Of a stretch of DNA of 8,254 nucleotides, positions 1 through 5,676 are shown piece by piece. Origin of the DNA: an uncultured Lewinella sp. (GTDB lineage: Bacteria > Bacteroidota > Bacteroidia > Chitinophagales > Saprospiraceae); NCBI GenBank assembly GCA_938021455.1, contig CALIGP010000397.1, positions 1-8,254 on the forward strand, given 5' to 3'. The translations under genes and the position numbers were made by a program. The first letter of the stretch is position 1; every line of letters begins with the position of its first letter. The notes below the pieces were generated by a model, which saw only the letters and a program-made list of their open reading frames with translations, made no database searches and was not told where the DNA came from.

Positions 1-240
1 GTACTTTTCACCAATGCTTTTGATATTAGAAGTTACTGCTTCTTCTTTCGTTACGTCGAAACCGTAATACTCTGCATTAATTCCTGCTGCGATAAGTTCC
101 GCAGCTCTTTCCGCTCCTTTTTCATCATCAATACCGTTTAACACGACAGTATATCCGTCTTCACCTAATCTTTTGGCTACTGCGAAACCAATACCACCAG
201 TGGCACCGGTGACTATAGCCACTTTTCCTTTGTTACTCAT
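1..240 (-). CDS. Short-chain dehydrogenase/reductase (SDR), 5' part only
   Basis: Reading leftwards from an ATG at 240, 80 codons stay open to the window edge, so the C-terminal part, including the Tyr-x3-Lys catalytic site, is outside. The protein starts MSNKGKVAIVTGATGGIG; TGATGGIG (residues 11-18) is the classical SDR dinucleotide-binding motif TGxxxGIG after the first beta strand. FDVT at 61-64 matches the segment that contacts the adenine ring. There is no signal peptide, so the enzyme is cytoplasmic and should oxidise or reduce a hydroxyl/keto group with NAD(P)H. The substrate cannot be read from this part. SDRs of this general type occur in marine Bacteroidota alginate loci, where they reduce the uronate-derived keto sugar DEH. 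The GntR-like operator upstream (536-557) makes a uronate role plausible, but this is inference. GC content is about 42%, well below the other genes here. 3-oxoacyl-ACP reductase or sugar dehydrogenase annotations are alternatives. Confidence 0.9.
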   Translation of the reverse strand, partial: MSNKGKVAIVTGATGGIGFAVAKRLGEDGYTVVLNGIDDEKGAERAAELIAAGINAEYYGFDVTKEEAVTSNIKSIGEKY

Positions 241-328
241 GAAATGTAATTTGTCTTGTTTAATTATTGTTGTTTTGATGAAATCAAAGAACGGAAAAAA
301 GGCGCTCATCGTTTTGTTATCACTTACC

Positions 329-342
329 CTGGCAATTGCCAG
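329..342. promoter_or_regulatory. 14-bp perfect palindrome in the SDR leader
   Basis: CTGGCAATTGCCAG reads identically on both strands. It lies 88 bp upstream of the SDR start codon. It could be a dimeric repressor site, or in RNA a small hairpin (CTGGC stem, AATT loop). No T-run follows on either strand, so it is not a classical terminator. A regulatory role is inferred from symmetry and position only. Confidence 0.35.
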
Positions 343-535
343 ATGAAACAATAAGTCTTCCTTCAGGACATTCTCTCGGGTTAATCTTTTTCTTTGTAAT
401 TGTTAAGAGGCAAATTAATCAAGGTTACGCCCTCTTCCGTCTTCATTTAGTAAAAAATGGATGCTAAATAGCTAGCCTACAAACTCATGCAAAGGGCACT
501 CTTTGGAGATAGAAAAGCCTAAACACGAAAAACTT

Positions 536-557
536 GCAAATTGGTAAACCAATTTGC
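536..557. promoter_or_regulatory. Candidate GntR/FadR-type operator (perfect 10+2+10 inverted repeat)
   Basis: Arms GCAAATTGGT (536-545) and ACCAATTTGC (548-557) are exact reverse complements separated by AA. The core TTGGT-AA-ACCAA closely resembles operators of the FadR subfamily of GntR repressors; from memory, the hexuronate regulators ExuR/UxuR and PdhR bind ATTGGT...ACCAAT sites. On the minus strand it begins 5 bp downstream of a TATATTTG -7 element, so it should cover the transcription start, the usual place for a repressor site. The natural target is the SDR gene to the left. The regulator itself is not in this window. The palindrome is certain; the regulator family is inferred. Confidence 0.6.
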
Positions 558-562
558 TGCGC

Positions 563-591
563 CAAATATATCCTCTTTCGTCATAAAACAA
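563..591 (-). promoter_or_regulatory. Bacteroidota-type promoter for the SDR gene
   Basis: On the minus strand, TTG (591-589) is followed after 18 bp by TATATTTG (570-563), an exact match to the Bacteroidota -7 consensus TAnnTTTG with a -33-like TTG at acceptable spacing. Transcription would start around 555-560, at the edge of or inside the 536-557 palindrome, and run left into the SDR gene. The -7 match is exact, but such 8-mers also occur by chance. Confidence 0.5.
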
Positions 592-770
592 TAACTTTTT
601 TGGCTTTATAAGGCTCAAAAGGCGAATTATATTCTTAACCAAAGCTCAAACACCCTTTAAACAGCTTTTCCAAAATTCGTCAATCAATTCATTATCAGCA
701 GGTAAGAGAGCCACTAGAAAGATAAAGCCCCGCTCACCGCGCAATTACCAGCCTGCCATATCGCATTCAC

Positions 771-778
771 TATCTTTG
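771..778 (+). promoter_or_regulatory. Candidate -7 element for the flavin reductase-like gene
   Basis: TATCTTTG matches TAnnTTTG exactly and lies 41 bp before the ATG at 820. The identical 8-mer lies 43 bp before the gene at 1831, which strengthens both calls. No clear TTG is seen at the -33 distance. Confidence 0.4.
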
Positions 779-787
779 AGCCTAATA

Positions 788-804
788 CCGGCCTTTTTGG
801 CCGG
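788..804 (+). promoter_or_regulatory. Short GC-rich hairpin at the predicted mRNA 5' end
   Basis: CCGGCC (788-793) and GGCCGG (799-804) pair perfectly around a TTTTT loop, 15 nt before the start codon at 820 and just after the predicted transcription start. It could protect the 5' end or affect translation initiation. The structure is visible; the role is not known. Confidence 0.35.
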
Positions 805-819
805 ATACGCCCCGTTCAC

Positions 820-1680
820 ATGACCATAAATGCCACTGACCTCTCCCCACGGGAGGTGTACTCCTTTCTAGCCGGGGCCGTAGCGCCCCGCCCCATCTGC
901 TTCGCTTCCACGGTAGACGCAGAGGGCAACGTAAATTTGAGCCCTTACAGCTTCTTTAATGTGGTGAGCGGAGACCCGCCAATGCTTGCGTTTTCACCGC
1001 TTCGGAGCGGACGAGATGGCAAGACTAAGGATACCCTCAACAACGTTCTGGCCGTTCCGGAAGTCGTCATCAACATCGTCGACCATGCGATGGTGGAGCA
1101 GATGTCGCTTACCTCTACCGCTTATCCGCCAGAGGTGAATGAATTTGAGAAGGCGGCGCTGACGCAGGTGCAAAGTGAGTCCGTACGTCCGCCCCGGGTG
1201 GGGGAATCACCGGTCTCCTTCGAATGTGTCGTGGATCGGGTCATCGCCCTGGGCGACGGCCCCATGGCCGGCAACTTGGTCTTGGCCCGGGTGGTCCGCA
1301 TCCACGTCCGCGATGAGTTCGCTCCGGGTGGAGCCTTCGACCCTACCTTTCTTGACCTGGTGGGGCGCATGGGCGGTAGTGATTACGTACGGGCCCTGCC
1401 GGAGGCTCTGTTTGAAATTCCAAAGCCCATTCGAAGCCTCGGCATCGGCGTTGATGCCTTACCGGCGCACATCCGCAACAGTACCGTATTGACGGGTAAC
1501 AACCTCGGCCGGCTCGGCAACGCCGAACGCTTGCCTACCGAAGAAGAGATCGCTAAAGCCGCCAAGCTCCCCGCTGTGGCGCAGGCCAGATTACAGGGCC
1601 GGGAATCCGTCCACACCCTGGCTAAAGACGCTCTCGAACGGGGAGACATAGAATTAGCGCTGCGGGTTTTGTTGGGGTAA
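820..1680 (+). CDS. Flavin reductase-like (DIM6/NTAB) FMN-binding split-barrel protein
   Basis: This 286-residue protein has no signal peptide and should be cytoplasmic. The N-terminal half carries the signature of the flavin reductase-like family: APRPICFAS at 22-30, then NVNLSPYSFFNVVS (37-50) and DPPMLAFSP (52-60), the strands that bind FMN, followed by RDGKTKDTLNN (65-75). GRMGGSDYVR at 182-191 matches the usual conserved G-R-x-G-G-x-x-Y segment closing the domain. About 90 further residues, mostly predicted helical, extend beyond the core; similar longer members are common in Bacteroidota. Members bind FMN or reduce flavins with NAD(P)H, often supplying reduced flavin to a partner; the partner is not evident here. 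The ATG at 820 directly precedes the conserved N terminus. The gene is GC-rich, in contrast to the SDR locus on its left, and a candidate promoter lies at 771-778. The family call is firm; the physiological substrate is unknown. Confidence 0.9.
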   Translation: MTINATDLSPREVYSFLAGAVAPRPICFASTVDAEGNVNLSPYSFFNVVSGDPPMLAFSPLRSGRDGKTKDTLNNVLAVPEVVINIVDHAMVEQMSLTSTAYPPEVNEFEKAALTQVQSESVRPPRVGESPVSFECVVDRVIALGDGPMAGNLVLARVVRIHVRDEFAPGGAFDPTFLDLVGRMGGSDYVRALPEALFEIPKPIRSLGIGVDALPAHIRNSTVLTGNNLGRLGNAERLPTEEEIAKAAKLPAVAQARLQGRESVHTLAKDALERGDIELALRVLLG

Positions 1681-1710
1681 CGCTGGCATTTTCGCTGCTC
1701 CGAGCGCGCT

Positions 1711-1748
1711 TTGGCCAGTCGCTGCTGGAAGCAGCATACGCCGGCCAA
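1711..1748 (+). terminator. Nested hairpin after the flavin reductase-like gene, possible terminator
   Basis: An inner perfect stem GCTGCT (1721-1726) / AGCAGC (1730-1735) with a GGA loop sits inside an outer complementary pair TTGGCC (1711-1716) / GGCCAA (1743-1748). It starts 31 bp after the stop codon. A pyrimidine-rich tract with TTTT runs follows (1751-1768), but there is no uninterrupted T-run, so termination is only plausible. Confidence 0.4.
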
Positions 1749-1779
1749 CCCAACTTTTACACCCTTTTACATTCGTTAT

Positions 1780-1787
1780 TATCTTTG
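1780..1787 (+). promoter_or_regulatory. Candidate -7 element for the Asp-box protein gene
   Basis: TATCTTTG is an exact TAnnTTTG match 43 bp before the ATG at 1831 and is identical to the element at 771-778. It follows the possible terminator at 1711-1748, consistent with an independent transcription unit. No clear -33 TTG is seen. Confidence 0.4.
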
Positions 1788-1830
1788 ATGTAGCCACGAT
1801 CCTACCTTGCGGCTAACAAAAGAATAACCG

Positions 1831-2703
1831 ATGTACCTCTTCTCCCTACTGTTCACTTTGCTCTTTTCAACTCCCCCTGCACCTGCGGTGAGCGCCCCTG
1901 ACCAAGTACTCTACATAAGTACTGACGAGGGCACGAACTGGAATAATTTCGCAGAAGGGCTGCCGGAAAGGCTGCAGGTCCGTAACGTTATCGAACACGA
2001 AGGCAATCTCTACCTGACGACCAACACCATGGGCATCTACGTGCTAGGCGAAAACGCCTGCACCTGGGAAAACCGCAGTAATGGCCTGCCACTTACCACC
2101 AAAGGGTTTTTCCCCACCGCACTGGCGGCTCACGGCAACGTGATGGTTATGGGGACGCTGGAACACGGCGTTTACCTCTCCAAAAACGGTGGCGGCCACT
2201 GGCGCCGTGCGATGTTCAACATTAATGGTATGGTAAGCGCTTTTCTTTTCAACGATGATAGGCTACTCGCCGGCAGCGACACTGGCGTTTGGCAATCCTA
2301 CGATAATGGCGATAGCTGGCAACGCCACAGTAACGAGATGACCCCCATCAATAACCTTGCCCTGCACAATGATCAACTATTCGTAACCAGGCAGAACGGC
2401 GTAGGCATCATGAAGGGTAAAGACATCGTCTGGTCCGACGTTCAGCCCGACTGGGCCTTCGGTCAGCTCCTCATCGGAGGAGACTTTATTTACGCCATCT
2501 CTGCCAAAAACGAAATGTTCCGTACCAAAGACGGTTCCTACTGGGAGCAACGCCTCGCCTGGTTTCCCAACGGACTGCCCAATAACAATCTGCCCGAAGC
2601 GCTCTGGAGTGGTTATAAAGCCCAGATCCCCGGAGAGACGCCTCCAGGCCGAATCACCCCAACCTCACGGGGATGGATTGTTTGGCCGAGCAACGGTTGT
2701 TAA
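1831..2703 (+). CDS. Secreted Asp-box (BNR repeat) beta-propeller protein, function unknown
   Basis: The 290-residue product starts with a hydrophobic stretch (residues 1-13) and a small-residue segment ending APAVSA, a plausible Sec signal peptide cleaved near residue 22, although the n-region lacks a positive charge. An in-frame TAA just upstream (1825-1827) fixes the ATG at 1831 as the first possible start. The mature part contains Asp-box motifs (S/T-x-D-x-G-x-x-W): STDEGTNW (30-37), SKNGGGHW (117-124), SYDNGDSW (156-163) and a shorter TKDGSYW (232-238). They mark beta-hairpins in sialidase-like and Ycf48/VPS10-like propellers. The length fits a small propeller of about five or six blades. 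No sialidase active-site signature is visible, so it may bind rather than cleave. C77 and the final residue C290 are the only cysteines, so a blade-closing disulfide is possible. The gene converges on the DUF1593 gene with only 52 bp between stop codons. I do not recognise a specific family. Confidence 0.8.
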   Translation: MYLFSLLFTLLFSTPPAPAVSAPDQVLYISTDEGTNWNNFAEGLPERLQVRNVIEHEGNLYLTTNTMGIYVLGENACTWENRSNGLPLTTKGFFPTALAAHGNVMVMGTLEHGVYLSKNGGGHWRRAMFNINGMVSAFLFNDDRLLAGSDTGVWQSYDNGDSWQRHSNEMTPINNLALHNDQLFVTRQNGVGIMKGKDIVWSDVQPDWAFGQLLIGGDFIYAISAKNEMFRTKDGSYWEQRLAWFPNGLPNNNLPEALWSGYKAQIPGETPPGRITPTSRGWIVWPSNGC

Positions 2704-2755
2704 AGTCGCATATAGTAGAGTGGCCAATACTTACACGAAATCCGTTTAGCAAAGG

Positions 2756-4204
2756 TTACTTCGGCTTCACCGTCACAATGACTCGCTTATAACGGCTCAG
2801 GGCAGGTGACCCTTTATCCGTCAGTTTCAGAATAAGATGGAGACTGGCCTCCTGCTCTAACTCCGGAGCCGTGAGATGCACCAGGTGTACATTGTTCGCT
2901 GCTCCAACGCTGAAGTCTCCTTTATAGCTTCCGGCCTCCGGATAATAAAACCAGAGAAAGCTAAGGTTATCCCCGTCTGGGTCCGTAGAGTCGAATGCAT
3001 CCAGGGTAAATTTTTCTCCAGCAATAACCGTCAGCTTCTCCGGGTGGCTAAGAACGGGTACCGGAGGATGATTGGCCGCAGCAAAAGATTGCGTACACCA
3101 GTCCATCCGCGCCGCAAAGTCGTTTTGAAAATCGTCCCGCCAGCGCCAGAGCGTTTCCCGGTAGCCCGTAAAAGTAGCGGTATCGGGCAAAACTGTTCTG
3201 CCATATTCTTTCGGAACGTAGGGCTTAAAACTATCGTCAGCGTTCGTCCAGATGGGCCGGGTTTCCGGAGCGATTTCTACGATGGAGCCTCCTTTCTTCG
3301 TTTTAGAAAAATCCGGCAGGTACCGCTCATAGCGTCCGCCCCAGCCTCCCCATTCGGGATGTTCTGCGTTGTTCAGACCGTTAGGAATCAAGGATAAAAA
3401 AGCCGGCGTATCCCCTTCCACGCCCCAGGCGACGTCGGGATAAACGGCCCCCAACGGGCCGTGCCCCTGCTGAAGGTTACTCGCGATCCAGCTGTTACTG
3501 ATTTCGTCGTTGTTGATCCCCTTGATGTAGGCATTGATACCGGTCCAGGTGGCATCGCCATAATTGTCTCCCGGGCTGACGATATAAAACAGATCCGGGA
3601 AATTATTCCTAATCCAGATCCCGCTGTCGTCCTGATCAGAGATCGTATAGACCCGGAGCTTGGAAATCAGTTTTTTAGCCTCCAGCGGTGTTTTTGTCTC
3701 CCGAATTTTGAATAAGGCCTGCCCCAGGGTGTTCACGCCGCCCCAGACCGAAATCCAGAGGGGGCGTTCGTCTTCCTCTTCGAGTACTTTAATAATCCAG
3801 TCGGAGCCTTCGGAGTCCATTCCCTTGCCAACGCCAGTCATACCGTACTTCGGCAGGCCACTTTTTAGGAGGGCAGACAGGTCCTCCGCCGTCGGAAAGC
3901 CAGGCTCGTGCTTTAGCAAATTAGGCTGAACTTCCCCGTAAGCATCAATTACCTTTTGGATGGAGGCGGGGTGGATGGCCGAAGTCATCCAGCAGGAGGT
4001 GGTGGCCACGAGGCCTTTAATGTCCAGTTGGTTGGCGTATAAAAACAGGCGGACCAGGGATTGGGTATCGTCGGGATCGGCTTCTATGTCGGTTAAGACG
4101 ATCAGGCGTTCTTTGGGTCTCTCCTGGGCATCAAGAGCAGAAAAAGACGCCATTAATAAGCATAGTGCCACCAACAGAATTTTTCCGGGGATCGGAAAAG
4201 ACAT
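2756..4204 (-). CDS. Secreted DUF1593/Sde182-family protein (nucleoside-hydrolase-like, putative carbohydrate-active)
   Basis: Starting from the ATG at 4204, this 482-residue protein has a signal peptide: MSFPIPGK, a hydrophobic core ILLVALCLLMASF, and cleavage near SALDA. An ATG at 4237 (33 bp upstream) is an alternative; the frame stays open to 4411, but that longer start gives no sensible N terminus. Residues 32-46 contain RLIVLTDIEADPDD: the D-x-E-x-D-x-D-D cluster resembles the calcium-binding Asp cluster of inosine/uridine nucleoside hydrolases (DxDxxxDD), which is how DUF1593 domains are recognised. WISVWGGVNTLGQAL (about 150-164), ISDQDDSGIWIR (188-199) and the Trp/Gly-rich HPEWGGWGGRYE (282-293) are further typical segments. 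The last ~100 residues (from HPPVPVLSHPEK, 379 on, with STDPDGDNLSFLW) form a PKD/cadherin-like beta-sandwich as in Sde182-type proteins, reported to bind cellulose. Enzymatic activity in the family is poorly defined; glycoside cleavage is inference. It is divergent from the GH117 gene and probably shares control with it. Confidence 0.85.
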   Translation of the reverse strand: MSFPIPGKILLVALCLLMASFSALDAQERPKERLIVLTDIEADPDDTQSLVRLFLYANQLDIKGLVATTSCWMTSAIHPASIQKVIDAYGEVQPNLLKHEPGFPTAEDLSALLKSGLPKYGMTGVGKGMDSEGSDWIIKVLEEEDERPLWISVWGGVNTLGQALFKIRETKTPLEAKKLISKLRVYTISDQDDSGIWIRNNFPDLFYIVSPGDNYGDATWTGINAYIKGINNDEISNSWIASNLQQGHGPLGAVYPDVAWGVEGDTPAFLSLIPNGLNNAEHPEWGGWGGRYERYLPDFSKTKKGGSIVEIAPETRPIWTNADDSFKPYVPKEYGRTVLPDTATFTGYRETLWRWRDDFQNDFAARMDWCTQSFAAANHPPVPVLSHPEKLTVIAGEKFTLDAFDSTDPDGDNLSFLWFYYPEAGSYKGDFSVGAANNVHLVHLTAPELEQEASLHLILKLTDKGSPALSRYKRVIVTVKPK

Positions 4205-4255
4205 ACCAAAATAAGCGGCTGAACAGCTAGATTTCATATCGTTATTGTTGATCAC

Positions 4256-4286
4256 CAAATTAGGCCTAGTTAGCCCTTCAGTGCAA
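4256..4286 (-). promoter_or_regulatory. Weak candidate promoter for the DUF1593 gene
   Basis: On the minus strand, TTG (4286-4284) is followed after 20 bp by CTAATTTG (4263-4256), which has TTTG in place but TA one base off the TAnnTTTG consensus. Transcription would begin near 4250, upstream of both candidate starts (4237 and 4204). It overlaps the left TTAGGCCTA site. Confidence 0.3.
4260..4268. repeat. TTAGGCCTA site 1 (palindromic core), candidate operator
   Basis: This 9-mer contains the perfect palindrome TAGGCCTA. An identical copy lies at 4297-4305, 37 bp start to start (about 3.5 helical turns). Site 1 overlaps the predicted -7 region of the DUF1593 gene and the -33 region of the GH117 promoter. 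The repeat is certain; operator function is inferred from its placement. Confidence 0.45.
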
Positions 4287-4288
4287 GA

Positions 4289-4296
4289 TACATTTG
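4289..4296 (+). promoter_or_regulatory. Candidate -7 element for the GH117 gene
   Basis: TACATTTG matches TAnnTTTG exactly and directly abuts the second TTAGGCCTA copy, so transcription should start inside that copy. The leader to the ATG at 4396 would be about 95 nt and contains a small imperfect hairpin, TTGG/CCAA, at 4345-4363. No -33 TTG is visible at the right distance, which could mean dependence on an activator. Confidence 0.5.
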
Positions 4297-4305
4297 TTAG
4301 GCCTA
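4297..4305. repeat. TTAGGCCTA site 2 (palindromic core), candidate operator
   Basis: This is the second identical copy of the 9-mer found at 4260-4268. It begins on the base after the TACATTTG -7 element, where a bound protein would block initiation at the GH117 promoter. Flanking TTG and CAA (4294-4296 and 4306-4308) slightly extend the symmetry, with one extra T on the left. Confidence 0.45.
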
Positions 4306-4395
4306 CAACATATGTATCGAAGTGAGACACCTTACGGTTTAGAGACCTTGGTTGCCAAATGGTTACCCTAAATTGAAGTATTGACTGATCATGTA

Positions 4396-5676
4396 ATGGT
4401 ATCAAAAACAACTTCTCTGCTACTTATCAGCGGTATGCTACTAATAGCGCTGTCTTGCTCCGAGTTCAATTCTTCAGCACCGGACACTCTCCCGGAGCCC
4501 TTTCCGTACACGGTCGATGAAACGACGAAGGACCGCCCGCTCAGCGCTGCGCTGCAGCGCAGCTTTCATCAATACGAAGGTATTCACCCGGCAGAGAACG
4601 AACTCTATTCCCAGTTCAAGTACACCAAAGTAAAGGGGCTCGACTACCGTAACCACGACGGTACGATCTCTCGCCGTGACCCCTCAAAAATTATTTTTGA
4701 GAACGGGAAATATTACGTGTGGTATACCCACCGGGAAACACCGGTCATTCCCGTCGGGGCAAAGCGAGCCCAGGAAAGTAACGACACCATACCTTCTACG
4801 GACTGGGACCTGGCGGAAATTTGGTACGCAACGAGTGAAGATGGCTTTACCTGGGAAGAACAAGGTGTCGCGATTCCCCGCCCGCCGGAACCACAGGTGG
4901 GCTGGCGGTCCGTTTCTACGGCGGACATCCTTAAGTGGAAGAATAAATACTACCTCTACTATCAGGGTTTCCTCGAGGCAAGTGGTAAGCGGGGGGATTA
5001 TTGTCCGGTAGCTGTCTCCTACGCAGATTCTCCGGACGGACCATGGACTCCAGTAAACAAGGCCATCATTGACAACGGCCCCGAAGGTTCCTGGGATCAG
5101 TTTGCTATTCACGACCCCTACCCACTGGTCCACGACGGAAAGATCTACCTCTACTACAAATCAGCTTTCAACCGCCCCGGCAACGTTTGGGTAGCCGGAG
5201 GCCTGGCTACCGCAGACGACCCGCTGGGGCCTTTTGAGAAATACGAGCTGAACCCCGTCTTGAACTCCGGCCATGAAGTCAGCCTTTTTCCCTTTCGCGA
5301 GGGTGTAGCGGCGATCATGGTCAAAGACGGGACGGAGCATTACACCATCAATTACGCTAGCGACTGGAAGAATTTCGAAGTAGCTTCGGTATGCGAACTG
5401 GTTCCGATCGCACCCGGCCCATTCGTCCAGGATGCCTTTACGAACACCAAAGATGGGCAGGGCATCACCTGGGGGCTGTGCCACTTCACCAACGCCGGCA
5501 AGAATGGTGTGAACCCGCATTCTATTTTGGCACGGTTCGACTGTGACCTCAGCCAGGCCATCCATGATCCGGTCATGAAGCGAACGGGCGTTTATCACGA
5601 CCCCGAGGTGTACTTCAGGCAGGGTCTCAATAAAAAACAGGTAGCTCGCGTCCAGGCAGAAACTAGGGCACTGTAG
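4396..5676 (+). CDS. GH117-family lipoprotein, putative 3,6-anhydro-alpha-L-galactosidase (neoagarooligosaccharide hydrolase type)
   Basis: The chosen ATG at 4396 gives 426 residues; a TTG at 4381 would add five residues with no benefit. MVSKTTSLLLISGMLLIALSC is a lipoprotein signal with the lipidated Cys at 21 (ALSC is a slightly atypical lipobox), so the enzyme should be membrane-anchored, periplasmic or surface. SAALQR (50-55) fits the SxAxxR motif that I recall for the N-terminal dimerisation helices of GH117. A five-bladed propeller follows, with SRRDPSK (Asp95), YYVWYTHR, WDLAEIWYATSEDG, YYLYYQG, IHDPYPLV (Asp240) and NSGHEVSLFPF (His293, Glu294). These match the acidic triad and active-site His known for GH117, which release 3,6-anhydro-L-galactose from neoagaro-oligosaccharides by inversion. 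Not all GH117 clades are proven agar enzymes, and no agarase or porphyranase lies nearby, so the exact substrate is open. Divergent DUF1593 and downstream oxidoreductase genes suggest one saccharide locus. Family call strong, substrate inferred. Confidence 0.88.
   Translation: MVSKTTSLLLISGMLLIALSCSEFNSSAPDTLPEPFPYTVDETTKDRPLSAALQRSFHQYEGIHPAENELYSQFKYTKVKGLDYRNHDGTISRRDPSKIIFENGKYYVWYTHRETPVIPVGAKRAQESNDTIPSTDWDLAEIWYATSEDGFTWEEQGVAIPRPPEPQVGWRSVSTADILKWKNKYYLYYQGFLEASGKRGDYCPVAVSYADSPDGPWTPVNKAIIDNGPEGSWDQFAIHDPYPLVHDGKIYLYYKSAFNRPGNVWVAGGLATADDPLGPFEKYELNPVLNSGHEVSLFPFREGVAAIMVKDGTEHYTINYASDWKNFEVASVCELVPIAPGPFVQDAFTNTKDGQGITWGLCHFTNAGKNGVNPHSILARFDCDLSQAIHDPVMKRTGVYHDPEVYFRQGLNKKQVARVQAETRAL

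Larger units (their letters stand above)
241..819. other. Long AT-rich divergent intergenic region
   Basis: No convincing gene lies in these 579 bases between the divergent SDR and flavin reductase-like genes. The region holds, from left to right, a 14-bp perfect palindrome (329-342), a weak inverted repeat CAAAG/CTTTG (490-505), a 22-bp hyphenated palindrome (536-557), a minus-strand promoter (563-591), a plus-strand -7 element (771-778) and a short GC-rich hairpin (788-804). If the minus-strand promoter is the one used, the SDR transcript would carry a leader of roughly 310 nt, which is unusually long. The stretch from about 600 to 770 shows nothing I can interpret. Confidence 0.6.

Noticed and set aside
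381..446. Minus-strand ORF of 21 codons (MKTEEGVTLINLPLNNYKEKD) in the SDR leader
   Set aside because: It is very short, has no recognisable ribosome site, shows no run of regulatory codons as in a leader peptide, and open frames of this size are expected by chance in AT-rich DNA.
641..668. Inverted repeat AAAGCT / AGCTTT with a 16-nt spacer
   Set aside because: The arms are short and AT-rich with a long loop, and it is not near a gene end or a promoter match.
2876..3397. 173-codon plus-strand open frame opposite the DUF1593 gene
   Set aside because: It lies entirely antisense to a well-supported gene, has no family-like motifs, and is a typical shadow of a GC-rich coding sequence.
4205..4411. 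Longer DUF1593 start at 4411, giving 551 residues
   Set aside because: The extra 69 residues have no signal-peptide character, would overlap the GH117 start, and cover the promoter/operator region; ATG at 4204 (or 4237) places a normal signal peptide at the N terminus.
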